Source: Isoetes taiwanensis (lineage: Eukaryota > Streptophyta > Lycopodiopsida > Isoetales > Isoetaceae). Taken from it: 64,000 nucleotides of DNA. Below the pieces are notes generated by a model that saw only the letters and a list, made by a program, of their open reading frames with translations, was not told where the DNA came from and did no database searches. The DNA lies in assembly GCA_021234155.1 (NCBI GenBank), contig JAJEKV010000030.1, positions 756,901 through 820,900 of the forward strand, in the 5' to 3' direction. The translations under genes were made by a program, and so were the position numbers. Below, piece after piece: positions 44,870-55,016 of the stretch. Positions within the stretch are counted from its first letter, which is position 1. Every line of letters starts with the position of its first letter.

Positions 44870-46324
44870 TTAAGAACTAGGTCCTCCCTCTTCAGTTGTA
44901 GGCCTAGGAGGTGGTGGTGGCGGTCGGTGTCGCAGCAGAGTCACCCCGGGGTCTACTGTGGCAGCCGCAATAGATGCAACCTCTGGTGGATAAGCAACAG
45001 CCAATGGGGCTGCCGTAAGGAGCTTCATGCTCATCCAGGGTGCAATATCTTGGCCCAAGGCCGTTAGGGCAAGATCCCGCCGCACGAGTACATAAGTAAA
45101 CGTACGATAGGGGAGCTTCTTGTGCCCGGCCAATGTGGAGAGAGCACGAAGGGTCCACCATGAAGCTTCAGCCTCCGGCCCTAAATCTTGGGCTATGAAA
45201 AGAACTTGCCCCTGTCGAAAGGCTGATAGAAAGAAACGGGTAAGGTGGTTGCCCAATACCTTTCCTTGCGGGGTCTCTGATGTGGCCACCTCCTTATCCA
45301 GATCCATGGGAACCTCTTCGTCCTTAAGTTCCTGCTGCTCCTCCTTCAAATGAGCAGGATTGTGGTATAAATCCTCTCCCTCATCATCTGAACCGGAGGG
45401 AATCTCAACCATATTGATATTTGGGACATGAGGTCCCATAGCGGTGAAGGCATCTGGTGAAGGCTGAGAGGCCGGCTCCTGCATCACCAAGTCCCGAAGC
45501 CGTAGCAATGTCTCGGCGTGTTCTATAGTCTCCTGGCGGAACTGGAGCAGCTGCTGCACCTCCGGAGGAAGCTCAATAGAAGTGAAGTCGAGGAAATCGT
45601 CCATACAATACTCCGCAAGCTCATAGAGCACATGGTCTTTACGCTTGCGTCTAAATCCGGCCACCATGTGATAAGTCCAGATAATATCATCCAAGAGAAG
45701 ATATTCTTGCCCTTGGTGATAAATAACTGGAAGGACATCCAGCCCTGACAAGCCTACAGCTTGCTCACGGCGCGGTGGCAGCTCTTCCGCCAGCTGCTTC
45801 CAACGGGCGAAGTCGCCCATGCCTATGTGTTCGTCTTCCCCCTCCTCGGAAGACTCAGGCAGTTTGCCTTTCTCTACAGGCAAAGTTTCATCCTCGACGT
45901 ATTGGTCCATGAGGATGGCTAGGGCGAAGGCAACCTCAAGATACTGCCGCCCCTGATGCTGCACAACGGGCAGGTGTTTGCCCCATCGGAGCTTCCCCTT
46001 CAGCACATCATATGCATGGGTGTCTCCCCCTAGCATCTCCCGGACTACCTCCCGCTCCAGATACAGTTGGGGAGGATCCCCAAGAGGAATACACAGAGGG
46101 AGCATCTCCTCCATGTAGAAGTCTAGAAATCCGGCATAATCCGAGTGCCGCTGCATGTTGGTAATGAGGTCTAGGCGCTGGCGTAGTAAGGGCCGCAACA
46201 GGTCGAAAGGGACTTGCGGATCCCAATGTTCTCCGTCTTGATACCATGCGAGAAGGTCAGCGGCGGCCATGGCGCTAGAAGGGAGGAGGAAGCAAGAAAA
46301 ACAAAGAGAACAATTGGAATGCAC
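44870..46324 (-). CDS. Unknown 484-codon accessory protein of the chromovirus
   Basis: One unbroken frame, the longest intact one in the element. The likely start is MAAADLLAWYQDGEHW at 46270; an earlier in-frame ATG at 46324 adds 18 residues. A short motif occurs twice: LPVVQHQGRQYL and LPVIYHQGQEYL. An acidic stretch (EIPSGSDDEGEDLYHN, then EEQQELKDEEVPMDLDKE) separates these from a hydrophobic, helical C-terminal part ending in a proline run and EEGGPSS. I see no signal peptide and no clear membrane span, so an envelope-like role is not supported. The frame is intact while gag-pol is broken, which could mean selection or simply fewer errors. It lies between the histone-like frame and gag. 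I cannot name its family. Confidence 0.55.
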   Translation of the reverse strand: MHSNCSLCFSCFLLPSSAMAAADLLAWYQDGEHWDPQVPFDLLRPLLRQRLDLITNMQRHSDYAGFLDFYMEEMLPLCIPLGDPPQLYLEREVVREMLGGDTHAYDVLKGKLRWGKHLPVVQHQGRQYLEVAFALAILMDQYVEDETLPVEKGKLPESSEEGEDEHIGMGDFARWKQLAEELPPRREQAVGLSGLDVLPVIYHQGQEYLLLDDIIWTYHMVAGFRRKRKDHVLYELAEYCMDDFLDFTSIELPPEVQQLLQFRQETIEHAETLLRLRDLVMQEPASQPSPDAFTAMGPHVPNINMVEIPSGSDDEGEDLYHNPAHLKEEQQELKDEEVPMDLDKEVATSETPQGKVLGNHLTRFFLSAFRQGQVLFIAQDLGPEAEASWWTLRALSTLAGHKKLPYRTFTYVLVRRDLALTALGQDIAPWMSMKLLTAAPLAVAYPPEVASIAAATVDPGVTLLRHRPPPPPPRPTTEEGGPSS

Positions 46325-46490
46325 GCTAAAAACCCTTTTTAAACCCTTTTTATTATTATGCTGATGTCAGCAATTTCATATTTAAAATAAAATAAAAGGT
46401 TCTTAATATGACTTCTACTAAAGCAAAAAAAAAAGAGTTTTTATTAATTATCAGAAAAATATTTACAATGGAAACCCCGGTAACACAACG

Positions 46491-47099
46491 CTAAGGACGC
46501 TCCCCCCGAATCCTACGGGCGAGGGCTAAATCCTTTGGCATAATGGTAACTCTCTTTGCGTGAATCGCGCAAAGGTTAGCGTCACCAAAAAGTGCCACCA
46601 AATAGGCTTCAGCAGCCTCTTGGAGCGCCAAAATAGCAAAGGTCTGGAAACGGAGGTCGGTCTTGAACTCCTGCGCGATCTCCCCGCACCAGCTACGGAA
46701 GGGAAGCTCCGTATCGAGCCGGGTGGATTCTCTCAAACTTCGCGGATTTCCCGAAAGGCCACCTGATCGTACCGGGAGGGTACCGATGGGGCTTCCTTTG
46801 TAGGGGGCAGCTCCAGCACGCGGTCTTGGCCCCAACGGCTGGCCGGGATGCATCCACCGCCCACGCCTCCGATCGAGGTTTCGCCTTCTTACCAAAAGCT
46901 CCGGCCGGTCTTTAATTTTTTTTTTATCGACCGCTGATTTCGGAAGGCCGACCTTCTTTAGGTGCTTAATGGTCGTGGTGCTCGGTGGGTATTGGTCCCG
47001 CCCACTCCCCGATGCTCCCGTCCCTGGGTTCAGCTGGTCCCGCTGAGCCCTCTCCTCCCCGATTCGAGCCTCTCCCCGTTCCTCCCGGAACTCCGGCAC
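46491..47099 (-). CDS. Histone H3 domain fused to an unknown N-terminus, inside the chromovirus
   Basis: The last 58 codons are a histone H3 core: [20 protein letters not shown], then [20 protein letters not shown] and [18 protein letters not shown], preceded by LPF and EIAQ at the right places. Against plant H3 as I know it about 50 of 63 positions agree. The loop-1 spacing and FKTDLRFQ point to canonical H3 rather than CENH3. Upstream the frame departs from H3, but other phases still show H3 pieces (KPHRYPPGT, then VAFREIR), so one- or two-base indels lie between about 46830 and 46690. The N-terminal 100 residues (for example [20 protein letters not shown]) are not H3. The position between primer site and gag, on the coding strand, makes it part of the element. 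It may act as a nucleosome component or decoy, which is speculative. Confidence 0.8.
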   Translation of the reverse strand: MPEFREERGEARIGEERAQRDQLNPGTGASGSGRDQYPPSTTTIKHLKKVGLPKSAVDKKKIKDRPELLVRRRNLDRRRGRWMHPGQPLGPRPRAGAAPYKGSPIGTLPVRSGGLSGNPRSLRESTRLDTELPFRSWCGEIAQEFKTDLRFQTFAILALQEAAEAYLVALFGDANLCAIHAKRVTIMPKDLALARRIRGERP

Positions 47100-47297
47100 C
47101 TCCTAAGACTTTCTTCACTGGCGAAAGCGACGTTAATTGGCTAAGAAGTTCCGCGATGGTACCGGTTGGGTCGCCGGCTCATATCAACGGATCGCCGTTA
47201 GGTAATCCAGATCGATATCGTGGATCGGGGGCTCCCCACATGAAGCTTTGGGAAGCTTCATGCCAGTGGTATGGGGAACCTCAATTGCCCTCGCCAT

Positions 47298-47729
47298 CTA
47301 TGACGGGCAAGTCCGGCCCCTAAGTACTGCAGTACTCCCTTCCCCGAAGCCGGCCAGATCCGCCGCTCGATCTCCCCGGATGGTCATCTTCCTTAGCCAA
47401 GCCTCTCGATGTGATCGGCCTCGTCCCGATGTCCTCCTCCCCGGATGGCCCTCTTGTTCGGGAGGATAGAACTTAATCAGCATCATGACCATGTCATGTT
47501 GCTCGACGATGGTGTAAGAGAGCTGGCGAAGGTTCAGCCGGATCAAGAATGGCTCTGAGAAGTGATAGATAGGATAGGGGATCCTATCGTTATTCTCAAA
47601 CCGGTTCACCAACTCGTCCAAAAGGATGTCGATGAAAGCCGGGTCTGTAGCCATGTACCGGGCGATCATGGCATAAATCTCCACTATGCTTAGGGTAGAA
47701 GGGTCCGGGGCGCTCTTGGTATTGGCCAT
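47298..47729 (-). CDS. First leader frame of the chromovirus, unknown
   Basis: ATG at 47729 (MANTKSAPDPSTLSIVEIYA) opens a 143-codon frame. The first 95 residues look globular and helical (FIDILLDELVNRFENNDRIP, then IRLNLRQLSYTIVEQHDMVM). The rest is Arg/Gly-rich and could be out of frame. Upstream, 48371-47730 would be the untranslated leader after the primer site. I recognise no family. Confidence 0.4.
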   Translation of the reverse strand: MANTKSAPDPSTLSIVEIYAMIARYMATDPAFIDILLDELVNRFENNDRIPYPIYHFSEPFLIRLNLRQLSYTIVEQHDMVMMLIKFYPPEQEGHPGRRTSGRGRSHREAWLRKMTIRGDRAADLAGFGEGSTAVLRGRTCPS

Positions 47730-48371
47730 GGCTATGGCGCAGAGGTGTAAGAAAATAGGCAGTGAGGCGCTTGCGGAAAAGGAGACGGCAATGAGGGCGC
47801 TAAGGTTGGCGGAGCACTAAGGCGAAAAGCAAAGTCGATTTGAACGGGCGGCGATGGCGGGATTTCGGACTCGGGCGGTAATTCGGTTATTAAAGGCAAG
47901 GTACGATGTCGCCTCTTCCGAATGGGGGTCGCCGAAAATCAAGCGGCGCCGAAGTTGACTTTTCGGGGGGCGTTGACTCCCATCAACAGACGGTCATGCG
48001 CCGACTGCATTTTCGGCTCTTCCACCGTGACTACAAGATGATAAAAGCAAGCGGGCGCCCAATTGGTTTTTCGGGCCTGCCCTTGACCATTTTTCGCCTC
48101 GAGACGCATCGTTTCTAGGGTAATTTGAGTACGCCCCATCCAATGAAACCACCTTTCTCCGCCTTTTGAGCTACCCATCGATGTTTACATCTCTTCCAAT
48201 CTTGGGCCCTCCGGTCGCCCTATCTTCTTTAAAGCTACAATTTCATAATTTAACCTAGCATCGAACCAAACATCAAAGAGAACTAACAACACATTAACTT
48301 AGCCTCCTCCTAACTACCGTACTACGAGTTAGTGTTTGGCCAGCGCTATGATTTCGAGCAACCAAAATCAC

Positions 48372-48384
48372 GGCTCTGATACCA
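48372..48384 (-). other. Primer-binding site, initiator tRNA-Met
   Basis: On the minus strand, one base after the 5' LTR, TGGTATCAGAGCC is complementary to the 3' end of plant initiator tRNA-Met. This is the common primer of plant chromoviruses. Confidence 0.95.
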
Positions 48385-48385
48385 C

Positions 48386-49947
48386 TGTGATGCTCCTCGA
48401 ATCTATACGACCCGGTCGTAGATACATACGGGACTTTCCCTCCCATGGCGCACCATCTCGCCATGAGCGTGGCCCTCCATCTAACCCGGGCCGCCTACGT
48501 AGAGAGACGCCGGTGTGAAGGACACGGAGGGGTCATTCGGCCCACGCCTTCTATGGGCGCCTACGTCGCGGAAGCATGAATACAAGGGTTAGCACACAAC
48601 ATAGATCATATACAAATGGCCACCACGAAGGGTGGCGCATCCATCCAAATACTAACAACAAAGAATATGCATCTAAACTAAGAAAACATCCAAAACCCAG
48701 GTTCTACCCCGGCTCAGACTCTAGTGGGGGAGCGACTGACGGCTGGGTCTCAGGAGATCAGCAGACCGAATCTTGGCATGGCGTTGGCTGGCATAGAACA
48801 TCGGCTAGGGTTATCCACTCCATCCGCCCCTCCTGTGCACACTTTGCAGATGGGTCGATTCACGCTATGGCTTCGCTATAGCCTTCCGGAGACGCAGACT
48901 CAAGGTATCACCCTTTGAGCCTACTCCAGGATCATGACACCTGGTCCGATGAGGCAGGTCGGGGAAGTGTCCCCTTCCAGGATCACAGTGGTTCCGTGGG
49001 TGAGCTAGAGAATACGTGCCGCATCAGCGACCCCAACTTACTCACCCTAATTCTACTCAAAGTGCATGGTGCCCCATACCGACTACACCTGGGGAGTGTC
49101 GGACCCATACCCGCCCTTCACGTGGACCTGGCTATCAGGCCTAGCCCATCAGGAGTCTCGTGAGCCTTTTATGCTTGTGCAAGACCCCACCCCCTACTTC
49201 ACCACTGTGTCCCTTGTCTGGTGCTAAGCCAGACCATAGCGTCTATGACCCGGTGGGCTCTTGTGCACAGGCCGAAACTAGTAGGGTGTTAAAGGAGTAC
49301 TAGGAGCATTCTATACTCAAGCTCAGAGGCCTCTACCCCCTTTAATTCCTGTTCAAGCATCGGAACTACTAAACTACTCATAGAGACATCGACCATCTCA
49401 TAACAGAGCATCATTCATAATTGAAAAGTATTCCTAATTACCAAAGAAGGGTTAGTCTCTACCAAAACTAGCCAGAAAAGAATACTAGAGTATTATTCTA
49501 CAATTTGCAAGTTAAACTACCACTAACCAGAGTTTCGGCTGGACCCGTTGTCAAGGGGTGCTTCCATAGTCTGCATCGGGCAGCGTGTGGATGTAGAGTG
49601 TGTCTTGGCGATTGGGGAATGTTCAGCAACTGTGCTTTGAGCGCTTAGCTGCTCCTTGGTGCTGGCTGGGTCGAAATTGGGGGCAGGATGGGGGTGGCGC
49701 TGCCTTTGGTGGCTCAGTTTAGAAACCCCCATGCTGGCCACTCAGGTTATGCCAAATGGCGCCTTCCCACCATTAGGTGACTTAATAGCAAGTATTTAGA
49801 TAATTATCCTTTATAATTAATTTAACATAGCTAATTAAATCCCTTGTGGCCAACCCCCTAGGTTATCATCCCTCAGGTGGCGTATCTATACCGAGTGACG
49901 TGTCAATATATTTATACGTACACCATATAAATACTTGGAACGTCACA
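48386..49947 (-). repeat. 5' LTR of the chromovirus (1562 bp)
   Basis: It starts TGTGATGCTCC and ends AACGTCACA on the + strand, so the ends are a 5-bp inverted repeat. Read on the minus strand, TATTTATATGG and TATAAATATAT lie within the first 45 bases. Confidence 0.93.
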
Positions 49948-50090
49948 TGCAGAATCAGGTCGCGCCTACACAACGCTCCTTGATTCTGCAGGTCATGGGG
50001 GCAGCAAGAAAGGCTTCCCCCATGCCAAGACGCGACCTGATTCAACAGGTCATGGGGACAGCAAGAATGGCTGACCCCATGCCATTCTAC
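49948..50090. repeat. Short direct and inverted repeats beside the LTR
   Basis: GAATCAGGTCGCG near 49951 is inverted at about 50031 (CGCGACCTGATTC). The segment CAGGTCATGGGG followed by CAGCAAGAA occurs twice (about 49999 and 50056). There is no coding function visible. Confidence 0.7.
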
Positions 50091-50266
50091 TAAATGTAGG
50101 GCCACCAATATCTTCTTCTTATATTATAAAAATATAGCGTAAGTATGTATGTCAAGCATCAAACTTGGATGGCTCAGATTGTGACACGTGGCATAAATCT
50201 AGACCGTTAAAATGAAGGGGTACCTATTTTTTGAAACGCCACAATTTTTCCACGTAAGGCGGATCG

Positions 50267-50488
50267 TCACCATCGTACCCTTCCATTTCTTCTTCTAAAA
50301 CGAAGGCCTTCCAAATCCACAGCCCACATGTTTTTTTCCAGGCTAGAGGGCAACTCTGGCAACCCAGCTTGAAGCTCTTTTAGCGCCATGTTATAAGGCT
50401 GCTCCACTAGGCCGGTGGTTTCGCTACCACTGCCTGAGTAATCTGCAGTTCTACTTTTAGAAGGGGATCTAACCCTAAGACCCGTCAT
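50267..50488 (-). CDS. Possible exon, unknown
   Basis: The frame stays open upstream of its ATG for about 35 codons of Ser/Thr/Ala-rich sequence. It then reads RVRSPSKSRTADYSGSGSET and MALKELQAGLPELPSSLEKN before a stop. Composition looks coding and regulatory-protein-like, but I know no family. It could be an exon of a gene disrupted by the chromovirus insertion 320 bases away. Confidence 0.3.
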   Translation of the reverse strand: MTGLRVRSPSKSRTADYSGSGSETTGLVEQPYNMALKELQAGLPELPSSLEKNMWAVDLEGLRFRRRNGRVRW

Positions 50489-51588
50489 AGCAGTGTATTG
50501 AGATGGAGTAGCATCTGCAGCAGCATTTGCAGATGCGCTCGATGTAGAGGTGGTTGTTGAATCTAATTTTTTTCTTGTGCTTTGCCCCCCATCCAGCGGT
50601 CAGAGCCAATTATAAATGATGCTTTTTCATATCCTGGTATAGACTTCTTCAACCAACCCATTGGTATAAAAGAAAAACCACAAACTAAGCGGTTGAGAAA
50701 AATGTCCCTGTGGTAATATCAGAAGCACGACAAAAAATGCAGAATGTCAAAGCAGAAATCAGGCATTGGTACAATGTATATTAGGAAGCGGCATGGGGAA
50801 GATATTTTCGAATTTATCTAAAATGATGGTAGCTATAGCCACGATGGGAATGAAATACCGGATTGCCCAGCGTTGCCAGGCTTTCCGATACTCTGAAGTT
50901 AAAATTCGAACTGGGTTTTGAATTATTTACCTAATTTGGATAGAATTGAGGATCAATATCTTAAACAGATCGGGGTTTAGAGATGGCCGTAGTGGCATCT
51001 GTTAGGTCTGGTATGGTTGATGCACAGTTTAGAGTTTAGGGCTATGGCGCTGCTGATTGGAAGCATGAAAGTTTTCTGCTTTCTAGCGTCAGCTATTTGA
51101 ACTGTTGTGATCCTTGGGGCCGTTGCTTCAGAGAAGGGGCCACAAACTGGAGTGATCTATCATTGATCAAGCATGGCCTTTAGACGTCCTTCGGCCAGTT
51201 AGTGCAGCAAAATCTTGCATTGCAAAATTGTGTAGGCTCCATTGCAGGGTCTGTAAGCTATGAAGTCGCAGTACCGGGTCTGTATCCGGGTTTCGATTTC
51301 TGGCTATCGGATGCGTGAAACAAACTAGTGATTATACCTTAAACCTCCTATTTTGCACAAAATTTGATTGTGCCTAACTAGTGAGAGGATTCTGTATAAC
51401 GATCGGAGTTTTTCTTTCTACATTGTTGCCTCCTACTTGGGTTTGATCAATTTTCTTAAAAGAGAAAGATATCAATTGTTGCCTGTAGACCTCATAGCTT
51501 GTGTTTGGGTTATTCTCAGCACCGCAGCCCAGCCCAGGATCGATTCATGAAATTGCTTCATGGCCGCTTTTGCACGAAACTTGCTCCA

Positions 51589-51873
51589 CTAGCATATTTT
51601 TTGGGCATGCTTATGATTTTCTCTGCCAGAAGACAAGGTGATGACTTCATTCCGTAGAGCAGGAAAAGGTGAAGTTTTAGTTCCAACCTTGATTCTTGAA
51701 GATTTTTCACTATAGCTTGCATTAGATTTTGACTGGAGACCCTCGCATTCTTTTGCCATGGTCAGCTTCTTTTTCTTTCTTGCCCCAACTTTTCTACATT
51801 TGCAGGCAACAGATGCTTCTTGCATAATGAAGAAATCATGACCAATTATGATATATGATGCAGATTCGGGCAC
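51589..51873 (-). CDS. Possible small frame, unknown
   Basis: A 94-codon frame starts with ATG and is rich in lysine and serine (CKCRKVGARKKKKLTMAKE, then SKSNASYSEKSSRIKV). I found no domain. It is in the same orientation as the frame at 50267-50488, so both might belong to one decayed gene. Weak evidence. Confidence 0.2.
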   Translation of the reverse strand: MPESASYIIIGHDFFIMQEASVACKCRKVGARKKKKLTMAKECEGLQSKSNASYSEKSSRIKVGTKTSPFPALRNEVITLSSGRENHKHAQKIC

Positions 51874-52334
51874 AAGGGCTAGAGCAGGGGTTTAATGCTG
51901 TGGGTTCAACGCTAAATAACTGGCTATGATTCTGAGCAAGGGGTAAATTAGTCCTCACCTCAAATAATGCAAAGGGAATAGCTAATCTATGTTTATCAAT
52001 GTAGTTACAGGCTTAGAAGTAGCAGGCTTGCTAACCTTCTACAAGAAAATTTAGATTCTAACTTGGAATATACAATTATGATTTGTCAAAGAAGATCAGA
52101 TTAATAGAACGTTACAAGAGAGACAATGTAACTTGGTTAACCTTGACCCAATAACAGAAAATTTGAATGGGCTTTCACCACATCCACTGTAGGCCTGATA
52201 TTTACATATTTGAGGTAAAATCTTAGGCCTTAATTTTGCAATCTATAGCATAGTTCCATTTGTGATTGTGTCCAATTTTTCCAAGCCTTCTTAGGAATAG
52301 ATGAACATGTGGAGGGCAATAACAACTATATCAT

Positions 52335-52382
52335 GATTAAGCTTGATTGCATTATTCTGATTAAGCTTGATTGCATTGTTCT
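52335..52382. repeat. 24-bp tandem duplication
   Basis: GATTAAGCTTGATTGCATTA or TTG followed by TTCT occurs twice back to back. Confidence 0.9.
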
Positions 52383-52576
52383 GATGCAGATCTTTCAAGT
52401 GGTGCCACAACTGGGAGCATCAACACAGGAGACTATTTTTCAATGACTGCGAAGTCTATGAAATGTATTCATAACTTTGATTATCTAAAGTAGGCCACTT
52501 CAATTTTATAGTGTGCGCAAGGATTGTTTTATGGTTTTGAAGTGGTGCTATGAAAACATACAGAGGCTGAAGAAAT

Positions 52577-52948
52577 TCAAGGTAGCAAACAACCTCTTAT
52601 GGAGACACAACAATGGAGTTGATGAACAAAAAAGGGCAGCAAAGGCCTCTGATCGGGTTTCAGCTTCTGTTTTGTTATTTTAACATTAGCTTTATAGTAT
52701 TTGCCCATGTTGGTTCCTTCAAAACTTATTGCAGATTCAAACCATTCTGTATATAAAGAATCTAGAGCATTTTGCATCAACGACATTGGCTTGATATTTA
52801 TTTCTCTCCACAATTTGCTGCACATAAGGATGTTGTATTGATTGCCTTGTTCCAATTGTCGAAAAAACAGAGTGCGAAACCACTCATCAAGGCAATTGAT
52901 AACATTCCTTTTGCTCGGTATTGAATGTGTGAATTGTAAATCTTCCAC
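52577..52948 (-). CDS. Possible 123-codon frame, unknown
   Basis: It begins MEDLQFTHSIPSKRNVINCL and contains FFRQLEQGNQYNILMCSKLW and a lysine-rich tail. Residue use looks protein-like but no family is recognised and no introns or partner exons are evident. No gene is seen in 52949-53520. Confidence 0.25.
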   Translation of the reverse strand: MEDLQFTHSIPSKRNVINCLDEWFRTLFFRQLEQGNQYNILMCSKLWREINIKPMSLMQNALDSLYTEWFESAISFEGTNMGKYYKANVKITKQKLKPDQRPLLPFFVHQLHCCVSIRGCLLP

Positions 52949-53520
52949 ATCAATTTAAATAAAGCTTCTGTTTAACTATGCTTTCTAATAGTCTACACAT
53001 CCATCTACATTGTTGGTCCATGTTAAAAAGTGTTCTCTCTCCTTTCCATTTTAAAAACCAAATTCAATTAGTGCTTTTATTTGTGTAATAGCCATCAAAT
53101 AAGTCCAACGTATCTAAGAAAGCATATCCATAAAAATTACATTACAAACCACCACTAACAAATAAGTCCAACATTTGTAAGAACATAATCTATAAAATTA
53201 CATCGACGCAAACTACTCTTAAGAGGATTTGGATTGTTTTACACAAAACAACTATCAAGTCCACCAATGGCCTTGCTAGACACATGTTTGATCGTCAAGG
53301 CATACATAAACATGCACATATACTTACGATTAGGATTGTCATGCTACAGATCACATATTGACAGGTTCATCAATTGATGGGTTTGTAAGTTTAGTCCAGT
53401 AACACTTAGGCTCTGAATTTAATAATATATTCCAAGTGAAATTTCATCAAGATTACAAAGTTAGTTTATGTCTAGCTCTTCTCTTCCCAACTTATGCCCA
53501 GCATTGCTGGGCACCATTAC

Positions 53521-54010
53521 TAGTTCTCTCAAGATTCACATAGATTCCCCAAGATTCTATATAGATTCTTCTAGATTCTCTAAGATGCTATCAAGATTCC
53601 CTTAGATTCTCAAATATTCTATGCGATTCCCTAGATTCCCATAGATCCTCTTGAGATTCCCATAGTCCCTAAGGTTCTCTTGAGATTCTCTAAATTCCCA
53701 AAGACTATTCCAAGGTTCCTCTAGATTCCCCAAGATTCTATGTAGATTCTGTTAGCTTCTTGAGATCTTATGAGGATTCCTCTATATTCCCAAAGATTCT
53801 CCCAAGAATCCCTTAGATTTTGCAAGATTCTATGTAGATTCTCCTAGATTCTCTAGGATCCTACAAAGATTCCCCTAGATTTCAAAAGATCCTTTTGAGA
53901 TTCCCTAAGGTTCTATTGAAATTCCTCTAGATTCCTAAAGATCCCATGAAGATTCTCCTATATTCCCTTTTACATAGATTTCGTAACATCCTAAGATTCT
54001 AAAAAGATTC
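53521..54010. repeat. Degenerate GATTC array with about 10.4-bp spacing
   Basis: For about 490 bases, GATTC or a close variant recurs roughly every 10-11 bases (for example GATTCACATA, GATTCCCCAA, GATTCTATATA, GATTCTTCTA, GATTCTCTAA in a row). No stretch is exactly periodic, so the units have diverged while the spacing has been kept. Confidence 0.85.
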
Positions 54011-54481
54011 TTAGAATCCGATCAAGTGCGCTTTTAACTGCGATAGAACGATGCTAAAGCACACTCATTGAAAAGCCCTCGACGTCGGAATCCAAAGGCA
54101 TAGTCCTCACCTTCATCCAACCCCTCTACTGCAAGTTACGTGTCTTTGCATGCAATTAAAAAAAAGAAGCTTCTTGAGAAGTCCACTCATAAATGTTTTG
54201 CCACTTTACTAACTTTTTATTAATGAGAGTGGCACCTCATCGCTTAAAAAAAACAATATAATATAAAAACTTAATGGCTAGGATTTATTCTCATCTTTTG
54301 ATCTAATGGCTAGAATTTGCTACGCCAAATCCACTTTTTTGGCACCTTCCTTGCGCCTTCCTGACAAAATTCAAGGACTAGGATTTCTCCTTCCCTTTTC
54401 ATCCGACGGCTTATAGACATGGTGCATGTTCACCCACAAGGGGGTTGCTTGAGGTGAATCGACGTGGCATTGTCTCAGTCG

Positions 54482-54650
54482 TCGATCTCAGATCTTGATG
54501 GCCCAGACAACGACACCTCCAATACTGAACCACTGGATAAGGGGGGGAGCTTAAGTGGTTGTTCAATTCGGGCCATCGATCTCAAATCTGGACGGCCCAG
54601 ATGGCGCCACCTCAAAATATTGGAACACTGGATACAAGGGAGGAGCTTAT
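54482..54650. repeat. 94-bp tandem duplication
   Basis: 54482-54575 and 54576-54650 share TCGATCTCA, GGCCCAGA, CCACCTC or CACCTC, and ACTGGATA followed by GGAGCTTA. Confidence 0.8.
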
Positions 54651-54699
54651 ATAATTGTATATAGATAAGAGATAAGACATATACATGTCAAGTGTGTGC

Positions 54700-54984
54700 C
54701 TAAGGACATAGCTGATCTCGCATGTCCATGACCTCCTGAAGGTATGATCCTAGCATCCGTATGGAAGCCGTGCTCAATGTCACATGTAGCGATTGGCCAA
54801 GCCAGGCCAACTCAGCATAGCGTGCCCGGATTTGATCATATGCTGGGCAGCTTTGAAGGGTATGAGATTCATCCTCAATGACTCCCATTTGGCAGCATTG
54901 ACAAAGCCTGTCCTGGCATGGCTCACTGATCCATCTGCCCATCTCAATTCGAAGATGGTGTGCCCCTGTGCAAATGGAGACAAT
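54700..54984 (-). pseudogene. LINE ORF2 C-terminal zinc-binding region
   Basis: Reading on the minus strand from the insertion junction: VSICTGAHHLRIEMGRW, then RLCQCC, EDESHTLQSCPAYDQIRARY. This is the cysteine/histidine cluster at the C-terminus of plant LINE reverse transcriptase proteins (C..C..H..C). It ends with a stop at 54700. The frame connects without any shift to 61880-61456 when the intervening 6.5 kb is removed. Confidence 0.75.
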
Positions 54985-54988
54985 GCCA

Positions 54989-55016
54989 CGGTTCTATTGC
55001 GACAGCAATAGAACCG
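54989..55016. other. Terminal hairpin of copy A
   Basis: CGGTTCTATTGC, loop GACA, GCAATAGAACCG: a perfect 12-bp stem four bases inside the left end. The identical hairpin is at 60496-60523 in copy B. Confidence 0.9.

Larger units (their letters stand above)
37028..49947 (-). mobile_element. Chromovirus (Ty3/Gypsy) with histone H3-bearing leader
   Basis: About 12.9 kb. LTRs of about 1.56 kb lie at 37028-38597 and 48386-49947, with TGTGA..TCACA ends on the intact copy. A primer site matching initiator tRNA-Met abuts the right LTR and a polypurine tract abuts the left one, both in minus-strand sense. From right to left: unknown frame (47729-47298), frame ending in a histone H3 core (47099-46491), unknown 484-codon frame (46324-44870), small acidic frame (44668-44192), then gag, protease, reverse transcriptase, RNase H, integrase and chromodomain (43973-39160). 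The 4.4-kb segment before gag is far longer than usual for chromoviruses. The target duplication is not clean: TGCAG follows the right LTR, and TGCGAG lies near the damaged left start. Confidence 0.93.

Noticed and set aside
46491-47099. Centromeric histone CENH3
   Set aside because: The FKTDLRFQ segment, normal loop-1 length and GER ending fit canonical H3; CENH3 differs there.
46491-47099. A host histone gene independent of the transposon
   Set aside because: It lies inside the LTRs, between primer site and gag, on the coding strand, and I see no separate insertion signs. It remains possible in principle.
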